A stretch of 43,630 nt of DNA from Chara braunii (lineage: Eukaryota > Streptophyta > Charophyceae > Charales > Characeae), in assembly GCA_003427395.1 (NCBI GenBank), contig BFEA01000197.1, positions 1,917,162 to 1,960,791 of the forward strand, in the 5' to 3' direction. The stretch's first letter is position 1, and the number at the start of each line of letters is the position of its first letter. The position numbers and the translations under genes are program-made. Below the pieces are notes generated by a model that was given only the letters and a program-made list of their open reading frames with translations, did not search any database and was not told the origin of the DNA. Below, in pieces: positions 1 to 10,076 of the stretch.

Positions 1-1130
<1,130 letters not shown>

Positions 1131-1290
1131 CGATTTTAAAGTTAAAGTTTTAAGATCGTGGGGCAATCTGGGTTGTCGGGCCGGTTGGACCGCGAACGGC
1201 CTGAATCGCCTCACGATCTTAAAATCTTAAGATCACAGGGCAATCAGGGTTGTCGGGCCGGTAGGGCCGCAGATGGCCCGGATGCCAAAA
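1131..1290. repeat. two-unit tandem duplication, about 77-bp period
   Basis: GGGCAATC-N-GGGTTGTCGGGCCGG occurs from 1161 and again from 1238. Each copy is preceded by a TTAAGATC-type AT tract. The tract between the copies is partly self-complementary (CACGATC against GATCGTG). The array abuts the truncated end of a LINE fragment. Confidence 0.8.
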
Positions 1291-1298
1291 TTCTCATA

Positions 1299-2762
1299 TT
1301 AGAAACTTTTATAAGTGGAGGGATTAATGACTATGGCACAACCAAAAATTGAGAGGTGAGAAGCACCTCCCCAAGACTTTATCTTAGATACTATTTTATT
1401 TTGCAGAATGTCATTTTGCACATTTTGACATACACCCATATCGATCATAACAACCCGAAACCACTTCGCTTCCCCTTTGTTAATGCACTTCATCCTCCAA
1501 TCAGCTGCTAGCGTCGTCAATTGCAGGTGCAAGTAAACTAACTTATATTAGTTTACCACCACCTTTAAGTACAACGAATACTCATGCAATTGATTCGTTA
1601 ATGCATCTAAGTTTGCTATCGAATTTTCATAAATAACGAAGAAATCTTTCGCTAAGGTCTTAGCCTTACATTCTCGTTTGCCCAAGGCTAAGGTTTCAAC
1701 CCGAAAAAATATGTACGTTGTAAACGAATACAATGCACGGGGTATGTTGTATTTGAATACGACGTCTGCACGTTGTACAACGAGTTTGAAGGCACAACTT
1801 TGCATGGGATTGTAGTACCAAACACAGTTTTTATTTTTTCTCGAAGTTGGTTAGGAAGTTTTTCAGGACCCTCAGGCAAACGTCGTTTGGATTGTAATTT
1901 CGTGCAACATAGTTTTTTTTTCAAATTTTTATTTTTTAAAAATTAAAATTCTGAAGAAGTCAGAAAAATATTACAAAATGCCCTCAAAATATATTTTTAG
2001 TTTTTTGAATTTTTTTCTCAAATTCAGTTGCAAATTTCGACATGACCCTAAAACAAAAGTTGTTTGTATTACAATGTATAACTTTCGTTTTTTTTTTTTT
2101 TTTTTTTTTTTTTTTTGAAAATTTGAATACAACATATATACGTTATATTCGACCGTATGTTCTATTTGGGAAAAAATAAGTGATTTCATAAAGATTATTT
2201 TTTCGAGGTAAGTTGAATAAAACTTATGTACATTTTTTTAGGGTTAAGACAGTAGTTCGCGAATCTTTGGACGATGCCTAATAGTGCACATGATAACTTC
2301 TAATTGCAAAATCAATACTAAGGGTGCAATGGGGCAGCCTTGACGCAAGGATCGAGTGAGATGAAAGGTTTCTAAAAGAAAGTCATTAATCATAACTGCA
2401 ATAGTCGAATATGTGTACAACACAGCCACCCATCTGTGGAAACTTTCCCCAAAACCCATCTACCGCAGTGTTCTAAGACTCCTAAGTACAAAGCTCAAAT
2501 TAGCACGATCATATGTTTTTTCAAGGTCTAAAAGTTGAACTGACAATGATATGTTCTCCTCGATAATCTCCAGCATCTCAACTGCAGTGACGATGTTATC
2601 AAAAATTTATTGTCCCTGTACAAAAGTCGCTTGGTCAGTTCTAGTAACCCTGAGAGGTACTTAGCCAGTCTGCGTGCAAGCGTTGTTGCTAAGATTTTGT
2701 AGGACTCGCTTAGCCTCGAGATAGGTCTCCAGTTCCGTAGAATATCTATTTCCATTTCGGTC
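1299..2762 (-). pseudogene. LINE D: truncated reverse transcriptase fragment
   Basis: Read on the minus strand from 2762 down, three blocks of a non-LTR retrotransposon reverse transcriptase appear in family order. The first has RNWRPIS followed by YKILATTLARRLA (about 2760-2650). The second has a SLRQGCP core (about 2460-2245). The third has KTLAKDFFVIYENS, where the catalytic ADD is degraded to AKD, then a HLSIFGCAIVIN segment (1690-1300). It most resembles LINE C of this window. The upstream endonuclease and the downstream zinc finger are absent. An AT-rich stretch of about 530 bp separates the second and third blocks. Frameshifts and stops show it is dead. The family call is secure; exact ends are not. 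Confidence 0.85.
1706..2243. other. AT-rich insert inside LINE D
   Basis: This block has no counterpart in the other LINEs here and interrupts the reverse transcriptase between its SLRQGCP and ADD-motif regions. It is very AT-rich and contains a 29-base T run at 2088-2116. The two edges carry loosely matching sequences (AATATGTACGT on the left, AAAAATGTACAT on the reverse of the right), so a small non-autonomous element with imperfect terminal inverted repeats is possible. A poly(A)-tailed minus-strand retro-insertion is the alternative. No protein is encoded. Confidence 0.4.
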
Positions 2763-3529
2763 TTCCATTTTTTTTTCTTTTTCTGTTCTTTTTCACTTGG
2801 GGGAGTTCGCATCCACAATGGTGTTACTTGAAAGGGAGCCGGCACCCCAAACCCAGCAGAGGGAGTCCGACCAATGTGGCACAAACAGGGGTCCTTGTTT
2901 GGCCCAAACGGTGCAGGGAAATCATAGGCATGTTGGTAATGTATGTTTGTTTGTTTGTTTGTTTGTTTGTTTGTGTGTTTGTTTGTTAGGCACGTCGACA
3001 ACACAGTGGGGAGCAACAAGGTGGACATCAACTTCATAAATAAAAAAAGGTAGAAATGCACCAAGGCAGGCATGAACGCCCCAAGAAGGAACTCACATGG
3101 AAACAGATAAACTGGAAAAGAAAAAAAAGAGGGTGCGTTATGTTCGGACTGGGAGCCTTTCTTTTCTTGTTTTTTGTTTAAACAGTGGGGCTCCACACAT
3201 CAGTGAGTGCTATTCTGAAAGAATCTGGCCAGTAATCTACAATAGATTTAGTGAAGCTGAACATAGCACAAATGCTTGGTCAGATTCATCCAGAAATAGC
3301 CCCCCAAAAGTACTGGTCGTACCAAAAGAAGAAGAGGAAGAAAATTGGGGGTCCGAGGGTCGAGGGGGAAGGGAAGGAGGAATATTGGCTGCCACAACGT
3401 GAAATGGACCTGGAGTGCTACCTTACCTAAATGAGACAGAACTATGAGAATTTTTTGCCACTCTCTTCCCTTGGAGGCAGTTTCCTATTGGTTGTAAAAT
3501 TCCCTGACACGTCTACCTGACATTTCTAC
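2763..3529. other. non-coding spacer with TTTG microsatellite
   Basis: The block begins at the point where LINE D homology stops and carries a T-rich tract at about 2768-2795, which would be an A-rich tail for a minus-strand element. A (TTTG)n microsatellite occupies about 2945-2987. A purine-rich GAAGAAGAGG patch lies near 3330-3375. The minus-strand ORF over this area is mostly low-complexity, apart from its last part, which belongs to LINE D. No gene is supported. Confidence 0.4.
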
Positions 3530-3662
3530 TTTTTTTTTTTTTTTTGAGAAACAACACGAGCGGATGCTAGGGATGCTGGTAGGAGCAGGCAACACTAGCA
3601 CTGCCGAGGAGAGTCCATTTATTGATGGGGAGCAACACCTACCGGTAAACGGGTCCAGCGTC
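3530..3662 (-). mobile_element. 5'-truncated LINE 3' end (LINE A family)
   Basis: A 16-base T run (3530-3545), followed on the plus strand by about 115 bp, matches the reverse complement of the last part of LINE A. Shared pieces include GGGACGCTGGACCCG, the GCTCCCCA-type block and a CTAGCA-rich segment just before the tail. It is therefore the last ~130 bp of the same family in minus orientation. Flanking CCTGACATTT and CCTGAACATT could be a damaged target-site duplication, but this is not convincing. Confidence 0.65.
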
Positions 3663-3759
3663 CCTGAACATTGTAGTTGTTTGTGTGAATAGACATGCAA
3701 TTGTAATGACTGCAAGTTACTGGGCTCACCTATAAAGAATGAAGTTAGGCAGGTAGAAC

Positions 3760-4145
3760 TACACAGCAGCCTAAGTTGTTGCCCTACATGACAGCCTAAG
3801 GTAAGTTGTAGTACACACAGATCTCTTGGCCGCTATTAGGAAAATCGGTGACCCATTCTAAGTAATGTTGTCTACACCCCATTCGTCCACCAAACAGTCC
3901 CTTGTTGTTGCATTTGTCTGTTTAAACAGAGATGTCCTTGTGATAACAGTAAGCTGCAAGGACCTCCTACAAGGGTCGGAATTTAGAATGTAAAGTACCC
4001 AGCAGCCTGACTTGCTTGGCCACTGGCAGTCTAAAGTAGGTGATAGTATGCTCAGATCCGGTGACTGCTACCAAGGGGATTGGAGACAGTTTGACTGTTC
4101 TGCTTCACTCCATTCGCCCAGCTAATAGCCCCTTGTTGTCTCAGT
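3760..4145. repeat. diverged tandem duplication, about 235-bp period
   Basis: CAGCAGCCT occurs at 3763 and 4000. Each is followed by a cagcctaa/cagtctaa segment, a cAGATC segment, a CCATTCG(T/C)CCA segment (near 3878 and 4110) and CCCTTGTTGT. The offsets of 232-237 bp indicate one old duplication with many substitutions. No coding potential is seen. Confidence 0.6.
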
Positions 4146-5029
4146 CTCAGGGCCTGGTTCTATCAACCATGCTTAATCTAGTTCCAGTAGGCAAGCCTGC
4201 CTCCCATTCTCCTACCCCCCCCACTTCATTTGTTGGATGAAATGCTCTATCCCTCTGACACAATGTAGTTGTAGGTTCGTACAAGGTGCAGACTCCCGGA
4301 GCAATTGCGATCTGATTGGTGGAATTTATGTACAGTGCTACCAGCCCTGCGGACGTGCCCTTTATCACGTTAGCCACATTGTCTCTCCCCTTTTACTCTC
4401 AGTCCTGATGCTAGCACAGTTGAGTCCTGATGAGCTGAAACTGTATTGTAAAGTTCCTTCCTCTCCCTGTCTGTTCTCCTGCTTGCATGGCAAAGGGACC
4501 ATTCGATTGTCTGAGCGCTGCTCAACATCACTGAGTACAACTGGAGGAATCAAGCTCTCCATTCCCCTTCTCCTGCTTCCACTAACATCAGGCCTCAATG
4601 TATAGTCTCCTTTTGTCTCGATCCTTGGTGCCTTCGCCACGAGGTTGCTCCTGCTGGCGACTGGTGTTAACCCCCGCCTTCCTTGCCTTTCCTTCTTTGC
4701 TGTGGGAGTGCCATGTCTGACTGTTCCTTTATTCGTTTGGGGAGGGGATCCTTTCCTGGATCTGCATCAGGAGCTATTCCACTGGTTTCCCTCCTACAAT
4801 CACTACGTGTTGGGCTCTGTAGGGGGGTTGTNGGGGGGTTGTGAGAGGGGGGGTGGGGGGGGGGGGGAGAGGCGAGGGCAACATTTCTAGAATTCCTTTT
4901 CTGAAACACACCAAATTGAAACCACACTTTTTTGAAGTTATCCCTTTGGATTTTTGTGGATGTCCCCCCTCTGTTCCAAAGGGAATTTGCAGAAGGCACT
5001 TTTCATTTTTTTTAAAGACAACATTTTTC
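4146..5029. other. non-coding spacer with G-run
   Basis: The ORFs here overlap on both strands without recognisable domains. The notable object is the G-rich tract at 4821-4874, which contains the first N. The region 4880-5029 is unremarkable mixed sequence. Confidence 0.4.
4821..4874 (+). repeat. G-rich tract with potential quadruplex; contains an N
   Basis: Successive runs of 6, 6, 7 and 13 or more G are separated by short TTGT/TGAGA/T spacers, which fits the usual G-quadruplex pattern. The N at 4832 sits between two identical GGGGGGTTGT copies, so the local length may be an assembly artefact. Confidence 0.7.
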
Positions 5030-5439
5030 CATTACAATAATTTTTAACTGAGGTCAGGGAACCTCACAAGCACCCAAGACACTAGAAGCACTAGCCAGCT
5101 TAGCTTATCAGCGCTGAAACAGACATCATGACACCCTATGCATGGCACGGCGACCCTAGGCCCTGGCCAATCCAGCAGTTCTCAAAGTTGGGGCTTGCAT
5201 ACTGCTGCAACTTTCGGGGATCGGCTGCCGGAGGAAAAATGGCTGGCGGAGCCAGGCAAAAGGAGGTCCATGGTGGCTCATTTGTTTTTGGTATGAAGCG
5301 TATTTCCAGCTCTAGAGAAAAGTGTCTCGGACGTACTGGTGGTTTAACTGGACAAAAAACCTTCCCTAATACGGAAAGGTGGATGAATGGATATCAGTCT
5401 CGGCCCTGGCCAAACTCTCCCAATAGAATCATCAGAATA
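5030..5439. other. repeat-derived spacer (LINE 3' UTR-like piece and dispersed repeat)
   Basis: About 5036-5112, read on the minus strand, resembles the 3' UTR of LINE C near 32745-32850: both have TAAGCTAAGCTGGCT followed by a TGTGAGGT segment. About 5225-5350 resembles 11025-11140 (ATGGCT, then CCAGGCAAAA-GAGGTCC, then GTACTGGTGG). GTACTGGTGGTTTAAC at 5333-5348 recurs exactly at 8270-8285. These are decayed dispersed repeats with no coding support. Confidence 0.45.
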
Positions 5440-5443
5440 CGTC

Positions 5444-7434
5444 ACTCTTCGGACGGACGCTGGTTATCAACAATGTAGTCCTAGCATCCCTATGGTACAA
5501 GTCTGTTCTTTGACCGCTGAGTGAGGGTGCCTTGAAATCCCTGAGGAGGAGAGTGGAAGCCTACCTATGGAGAGGTGACAGTGAAAACCCTCATGCCATC
5601 AACCGAGTCGCGTGGGACTCGGTTATCCAGCCTAAGACAAATGGGTGGCTCGGCATATTATACCCCCTTACTCAATCTCAGACCCTTAGTCTACAATGGA
5701 TTGTGCGGCTGATCTTTGTAAACCCACTGGTTTGGCGGCCTCTAGCTCTTCAGCAGATCGTCTGGCTTGCCCCAGAGGCTCCCCCCACAGTCCATCCTCT
5801 TCAATGGTTGGATAACCGTTATTGGAGAGTGCCTCGTCGCCCGGGGGGGGGAAGGGAAGGAGGGATGACTGGCCTCGCCTATTAAAAACCTGGAGGAGAC
5901 TTCCTCCTCCGTGTCGACCACCCCAACCAGGTGGGATGAGGTGGCAATACAACCCCTCTTTGGCAACCGTTGGATCACCAACGTTCAAAGTCAGATCCCT
6001 GTAGCTCTGAAGCCCCATGGAAAGGTTGGGTGAAGAATGGGGTAACCCGGGTGAGAGACTTGTGGGACGTTGAAAAGAAGGATTAGACGGGCCCGGAGGA
6101 GATGAAGGAGAGTCTGAGATACTGTCATAACACTGCATCGGCATTGGAGGAGATCACAGAAGCCCTTCCGGTGGGATGGCGGCTTATCTTGCGCAAAGGC
6201 CCACTGCTGCAGGAGGAGGATTGGGTGTCCAAGGACGGGTGAACCGATAGAGTGGGCTTAGTTCACCTGGTACGATCGGAGGAAGCATTGGTCGAATGGT
6301 ATAACAAAAAGGAAGGGGGGTAGTTGGTTGGAAGCCGGGATCCCTCCTAATGGGTATCGAACGCGACCCTATACAGAATTAGGATTATAGGGGAAGGGGA
6401 GAATAGAAGGGCGTTCATGCCTGAGATGGTTGTACAAGACTTACCTATAGACCCACTGGAGTGGCGCTGGAACCATGACGTACGACGTAAACCGGGACAG
6501 GTAAGCTCAACAACGCTGGCCGACCTTTCAGTGAAAGCAACCTACAGGAAGATCAGGACCAAACGGTGCCTGAAGGACGTCGTAATTGACAGATGGCAGA
6601 GGCACCTCAACGTGGAAAGACAATTCCTCACGCCAATTCGATGGTTTAGTGATACCAAATGCAGACCCGCCAAAATAACATCCCTGCAATGGCAGATACT
6701 GCATCGTTGTTTACCAACAAACAATTGGCTGATTGATCACTCGCACCTGGAAGGGTCGGGCCCTCCCTTGGTGTTCGCGTTGTCTGTCGGGCTTCCCGAC
6801 AAAGAAGAGAGAAGAAACAATAGAACACATCTTTTTGCAATGCCCGACAACAGTTTTAACCTGGAGATGGTGGGATAGAGTGTGGCAACAAATCGTTCCT
6901 AGACAGCGCTGGCCGTGGGAATGGCGGGTCATCCTCATGGGTCACTACCCGCATATCCAAGGAGCCATGTTTGCCTAGAACATGTTCCACTTGGGTAGAA
7001 GAACGGTCCTATGAATTTTATGGTGGCAACGTTGTGCTTTGGTTTTTTACCAGGTTCGAGTTGAGGGAGAGGAGAGGATCGAACAGTTTAAGCATCCCAT
7101 ACAAATGGAACTCGAATACAGATGGAAGTCTGTCAAACTCACCCTGGATACCCTCCAAAGGCCAAAAGACATCGCGGAGAGGATAATGCAGTTTTTTAGG
7201 GAATGGTTGGGAGGTGACAGAGAAGGGTGGGTAGCAGAGGTGAGTTGGTCAAGGGATGGGAAGGGATGTGAGGAGGGGGAGGAAGGACAAAGAGAGAAGA
7301 CGATGCCACGAGATTATCGATTGAAGTTTAAAGATTGGTTGAACATCGACTGTTGTGTACCCCTGAGACCAGCAGAGGACTTTTCGGACCCATTCCCGCC
7401 CCACCCACTGTCCCTGGAACTGCGAACATCGTGA
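5444..7434 (+). pseudogene. LINE A ORF2, C-terminal part (RT end, zf-RVT)
   Basis: The translation, read across frameshifts, begins with LFGRTLVINNVVLASLWY, which corresponds to the segment after the catalytic motifs in LINE B and LINE C. An LWRGD/VAWDSV/GWLGI block typical of the post-RT region follows near 5570-5660. The zf-RVT finger lies near 6770-6845 as CSRC plus HIFLQC (C-x2-C-x13-H-x4-C), preceded by SLQWQILHRCLPTNNWL. The C-terminus reads WLNIDCCVPLRP and stops at 7434. A similar CxxLR segment is present in the truncated copy at 31377-32052. At least three frame changes and several stops make it non-functional. Confidence 0.8.
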
Positions 7435-7495
7435 TACCCTTTCGTCTGCAGCAGAATGGCAGCCCTCCTTCAAGCTATCCAAGCTTCTGTCTTAG

Positions 7496-7865
7496 TCTAT
7501 TTCATTCTGATGCAGTGTGGGCACAGATGGGGGAGCGGGAGAAGGAAGGACCCATTGGTGCCCCCCAGTGGCTCCTTCCAGAACCCTGCCCGGGCATAAG
7601 GTGGGAGACAAAGTTACGGACCACCAGGTTTTCAGTGATTATAAGTCGGACTCAAGCAATGCTGGCAGGCATCTTCCCGGTCTATTTCATCCTAAGGCAG
7701 GGTGGGCACAGAGGGGGGCAGGAGAAGGGAGGACCCACTGGTGCCCCCCAGTGGCTCCTCCCGGGACCCTGTCTGGGCATAAGGTGGGAGAGAGGGTTAG
7801 GGGCTGCCAGGTTTCTGTGTTTTAAAGTCGGACCCAAGCTCACACCTGCGCAGTCAATCGTCTGG
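7496..7865 (+). repeat. 185-bp tandem duplication in the LINE A 3' UTR
   Basis: TCTATTTCATTCT at 7496 recurs as TCTATTTCATCCT at 7681. Each copy continues through GGGCACAGA, a GGAGAAGGNAGGACCCA segment, a CCAGTGG hairpin and GGGCATAAGGTGGGAGA. The two copies are clearly homologous with scattered substitutions. Confidence 0.85.
7735..7754 (+). other. 3' UTR hairpin type 1 (CCACTGG/CCAGTGG)
   Basis: CCACTGG-TGCCCC-CCAGTGG forms a perfect 7-bp stem with a 6-base loop. A sister copy with one G-T wobble is at 7552-7571. The same hairpin appears in opposite orientation at 31587-31606 in the minus-strand copy. Its repeated presence in the 3' UTR of one LINE family suggests an RNA element, possibly for reverse-transcriptase recognition; that role is inferred. 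Confidence 0.6.
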
Positions 7866-7956
7866 TCTCCAGAGTAACCAATGCTGGCAAGTATTTTCCA
7901 AACATTCTCCTACGACCAGTCTATGTATCATATTGGGTTCATACTATGTATGGGAC

Positions 7957-7975
7957 GCTGGACCCGTTTTCCAGC
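7957..7975 (+). other. 3' UTR hairpin type 2 (GCTGGA/TCCAGC)
   Basis: GCTGGACCCGTTTTCCAGC has a 6-bp stem. Related copies are in LINE B (32576-32593, 32621-32637, 32657-32675) and in the minus-strand copy (31444-31462, 31505-31523, 31738-31755, 31798-31815). In every full copy it lies in the last few hundred bases before the tail. Confidence 0.6.
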
Positions 7976-8094
7976 AGGTGAAGCTCCCCACCAGTAGATG
8001 GAGTCTCTCCCTAGGTGCTAGCTATGTCTGCTTCCAACAGCATCGCTAGCACTGAGGGGACTGTGTTAAAAAAGAAAAAAAAGAAAAAAAAAAG

Positions 8095-8325
8095 GAGCTT
8101 AAACCACAAGTACACGGCCCCCACCTTGCAGTTGGAAACTTTTCGGCACAAGAAAACGAGGCCAAAACGTCAAACGTTGGGCCCGCCGTTGATAAATTTG
8201 ATCGGCGGCCCCGTTTTCGTTTCGCGCCTCCAGAATTTGAGGTGTGAGACCCACGGCCAAGGTGCCCATGTACTGGTGGTTTAACCCAACTCCAAAAGGA
8301 GCAAAGCCCTCCCTCCTAACCTGAC
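8095..8325. other. dispersed repeat, non-coding
   Basis: This follows the LINE A tail. It contains CCCCGTTTTCGTTTCGCGCC and GTACTGGTGGTTTAAC (8270-8285). The latter recurs at 5333-5348 and in changed form near 11120. No coding support is seen. Confidence 0.35.
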
Positions 8326-8763
8326 TTGACAACCTTCTGGCTCCTTCCTACTGCGAAAACAAGCAACTTGAATAGAGCGTCCAGGTCGAGATCTCCTCGT
8401 CAATCAACCAATTGTCCAAAACCGGCTTTCCATTTACTACCTTGGCCAACCTGTCCTGAACGGTCCATGCCTCTGAACGTGACAGCACTACAGACTCGTG
8501 CTCAACCACGTCACAAACTTTATTTCCACATGTGCATTGTAACAAGGCCAGATTTCGGACCTGCACAAGTAGAATGCAATGACCTTTGTGGGCGGCATGC
8601 AGCGCTTGAACTGCAACCAGCAGCAGGACCTTGCAACCTCACAAATTGGGTCAACAACTTGGAACTGATCTTTGAGGTCTGCCTCACCGCGTGGTGCAAC
8701 TGGGAACCACTTTATGGCACGTTTGACCGCCAGCTGCAGCGGGCACCACAGTTGCAGGTTTAG
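8326..8763 (+). CDS. unrecognised 145-codon ORF, possible gene remnant
   Basis: I do not recognise this protein. It differs from most ORFs in the window in having balanced composition, with several Cys and Trp (CIVTRPDFGP, CNDLCG, CLTAWCNW), rather than low-complexity or Ser/Pro-rich sequence. A second ORF in another frame follows at 8787-8987. It is similarly Cys/Trp-bearing (WCDHTEFN, VCVYWRSADACQTC), so the pair could be one gene broken by a frameshift, or two exons. No signal peptide, membrane segment or known motif is evident. Chance or a repeat-derived ORF remains quite possible. Confidence 0.2.
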   Translation: MTTFWLLPTAKTSNLNRASRSRSPRQSTNCPKPAFHLLPWPTCPERSMPLNVTALQTRAQPRHKLYFHMCIVTRPDFGPAQVECNDLCGRHAALELQPAAGPCNLTNWVNNLELIFEVCLTAWCNWEPLYGTFDRQLQRAPQLQV

Positions 8764-8786
8764 CTTTCATCCGCCTTCCGAATTGG

Positions 8787-8987
8787 ATGGCATCTTCCAC
8801 TCTTGGATGGTGCGACCACACCGAATTCAATGCAAGGGTGGACACAGTGCACTTTGCGCTGGATATGCAGCCAGCCCCAACGCAACAGCAGTTCGTTTGC
8901 GTTTATTGGCGCTCGGCAGACGCTTGTCAAACTTGCAATGCGTGGATAATCTCATTGCCCAACATGCGATCCTTCAAGTTGCCTTGA
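8787..8987 (+). CDS. unrecognised 66-codon ORF, possibly continuing the previous one
   Basis: This short ORF starts 21 bases after the previous ORF ends, in a different frame. It contains WCDHTEFN, VDTVHFALDMQP and YWRSADACQTCNAW. Its Cys/Trp content resembles the upstream ORF, which is the only reason to link them. No family is recognised and no splice sites could be assigned with confidence. Confidence 0.15.
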   Translation: MASSTLGWCDHTEFNARVDTVHFALDMQPAPTQQQFVCVYWRSADACQTCNAWIISLPNMRSFKLP

Positions 8988-9012
8988 CTGGCTGGCACCC
9001 AGAGATGGCGTG

Positions 9013-9536
9013 AGAGAGATTGTCAGGGGATGGGTTAGGTTGAGGGGAGGGACTTGTTGAGGATGTGATCTGTACCTTAATTGGCCGGGACCCAGAGCCG
9101 GCATGAGGGAGTCCTGAGATAGGGTATACATAGCCTGAGGTCGACATAACAGGAATGGTTGGGGGGCTTAGTACATGCTAACGATCTGCGATTGGTGCAG
9201 GGACCTTGCACTGAGGGCTCTCTTAGGGATAGAATAGGGTGTATAGCCTGCCTCCTGCAATGCGTGTGGAGGGGAGGCCCTGGGGTTGTTCCTGTGTGAT
9301 GATGGAGGAGATGGGGAGGCACATTGGTCAGCGCTGAGTTTGGAAGAAAGATACATCATTAGCCAAGTCATTGAAGTGATTGTGGATGCTATCTATGAAT
9401 TGCCCTCTTCTAGTGGGACTCATAAAGCATTGCGCAAAGTACGAAATTGGAAAAACACAAAATGGTTAGTGAAGGGCAAAGCTCGGTGTAGAAGCGGCGC
9501 CTTGTTATCACGAATTCAAGATCAAAAGTTTGTGGC
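9013..9536. other. non-coding spacer upstream of the mitochondrial insert
   Basis: This is G-rich mixed sequence with no recognised repeat. An ORF runs from 9286 into the mitochondrial segment, but its first 80 codons match nothing I know, so the ORF is a fusion by chance. The change to the AT-rich, mitochondrial-looking sequence occurs around 9537. Confidence 0.4.
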
Positions 9537-9742
9537 CATATCTGTACGGATTAAAATCGTTATTATTGATTTAAAAATAACATTTCTTGATTTACGAAGA
9601 GCTTGTAATTTCATTGATTATATAATTCGTTCAAATGGTTATATATTATTTGTAAATACTAATTCACAAAACAATCAAATAATTCAGAAAATGGCAAAAG
9701 AAATATGTCAAAGTTATATAAATCATAAATGGATTGGAGGTT
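9537..9742 (+). pseudogene. rps2: mitochondrial ribosomal protein S2 fragment
   Basis: The translation contains IIDLKITFLDLRRACNFI, then SNGYILFVNTN, KMAKEICQSY and INHKWIGG. This is the central to C-terminal part of mitochondrial S2, where ILFVNTN and the INHKWIGG signature are characteristic. Both ends are missing. Homology stops right after the INHKWIGG codons, where the expected continuation is replaced by the end of the SSU rRNA gene. The N-terminal third is absent. The fragment has no start of its own and cannot make S2. Confidence 0.75.
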
Positions 9743-9770
9743 TAGCCGTAGGGGAACCTGCGGCTGGATT
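9743..9770 (+). rRNA. rrn18: 3' end of mitochondrial SSU rRNA (fragment)
   Basis: TAGCCGTAGGGGAACCTG, directly followed by CGGCTGGATT, is the highly conserved 3' terminus of small-subunit rRNA. Only about 28 bases are present, joined directly to the rps2 fragment. Its position just upstream of the 5S gene fits the mitochondrial rrn18-rrn5 order known from plants, so this is taken as mitochondrial, not nuclear 18S. Confidence 0.8.
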
Positions 9771-9856
9771 GACTCATTTCCAATATACATACCTAGATTT
9801 GATTTGATGTCGATCTAACCAGACTAGTTACCAAAAATACGAAGCACAATTCCGAG

Positions 9857-9972
9857 TATCCGGGTACTATTGTAGGACGTGAAAACACCCGATCCCATTC
9901 CGACCTCGATCAGTGAAATTGTCTTACGCCATATGTACTGATTTATTTAGGGAGACGTGGTTCAAGCCCGGA
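9857..9972 (+). rRNA. rrn5: mitochondrial 5S rRNA
   Basis: Nearly the full plant-type mitochondrial 5S rRNA is recognisable. It has a CCGGGTACTAT start, GACGTGAAAACACCCGATC, CCATTCCGACCTCGAT, CGCCATATGTACTG and a GGGAGACGTGGTTCAAGCCCGG-type end, with 5' CCGGG able to pair with 3' CCCGG. It is about 116 nt long, as expected. It is carried in a nuclear insert, so expression is unlikely. Confidence 0.88.
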
Positions 9973-10003
9973 CCTTAAAAAAGAGTCATACTAATACTAC
10001 ACG

Positions 10004-10076
10004 CGCGGGATAGAGTAATTGGTAACTTGTCAGGCTCATAATCTGAATGTTGTAGGTTCAAATCTTACTCCCATCA
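10004..10076 (+). tRNA. trnfM: mitochondrial initiator tRNA-Met (CAT)
   Basis: A cloverleaf can be folded. The D arm is GAGT...ACTT around AATTGGTA, and the anticodon arm is TCAGG-CTCATAA-TCTGA with anticodon CAT at 10037-10039. The T arm is GTAGG-TTCAAAT-CTTAC. The sequence resembles bryophyte and charophyte mitochondrial trnfM. The acceptor stem is damaged at its outer end: GGGA pairs with TCCC, but the three outermost positions give two mismatches and a wobble. It is likely a decayed copy in the insert. Confidence 0.85.

Larger units (their letters stand above)
5440..8094 (+). mobile_element. LINE A: 5'-truncated non-LTR retrotransposon
   Basis: This is the 3' half of a LINE. It runs from the end of the reverse transcriptase (LFGRTLVINN, from 5444) through the zf-RVT domain and the ORF2 C-terminus, ending at 7434. 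A 3' UTR of about 630 bp follows with a 185-bp tandem duplication and two kinds of hairpin, then an A-rich tail (8067-8092). The endonuclease, catalytic RT motifs and ORF1 are missing, as expected for 5' truncation during target-primed reverse transcription. The left boundary is inferred from loss of homology; no target-site duplication was found. Its 3' UTR motifs recur in LINE B and in the copies at 3530-3662 and 31377-32052. Confidence 0.85.

Noticed and set aside
9286-9807. 173-codon ORF as an intact gene
   Set aside because: It fuses unrelated nuclear sequence, an internal rps2 piece and translated rRNA; it is a chance read-through of the insert.
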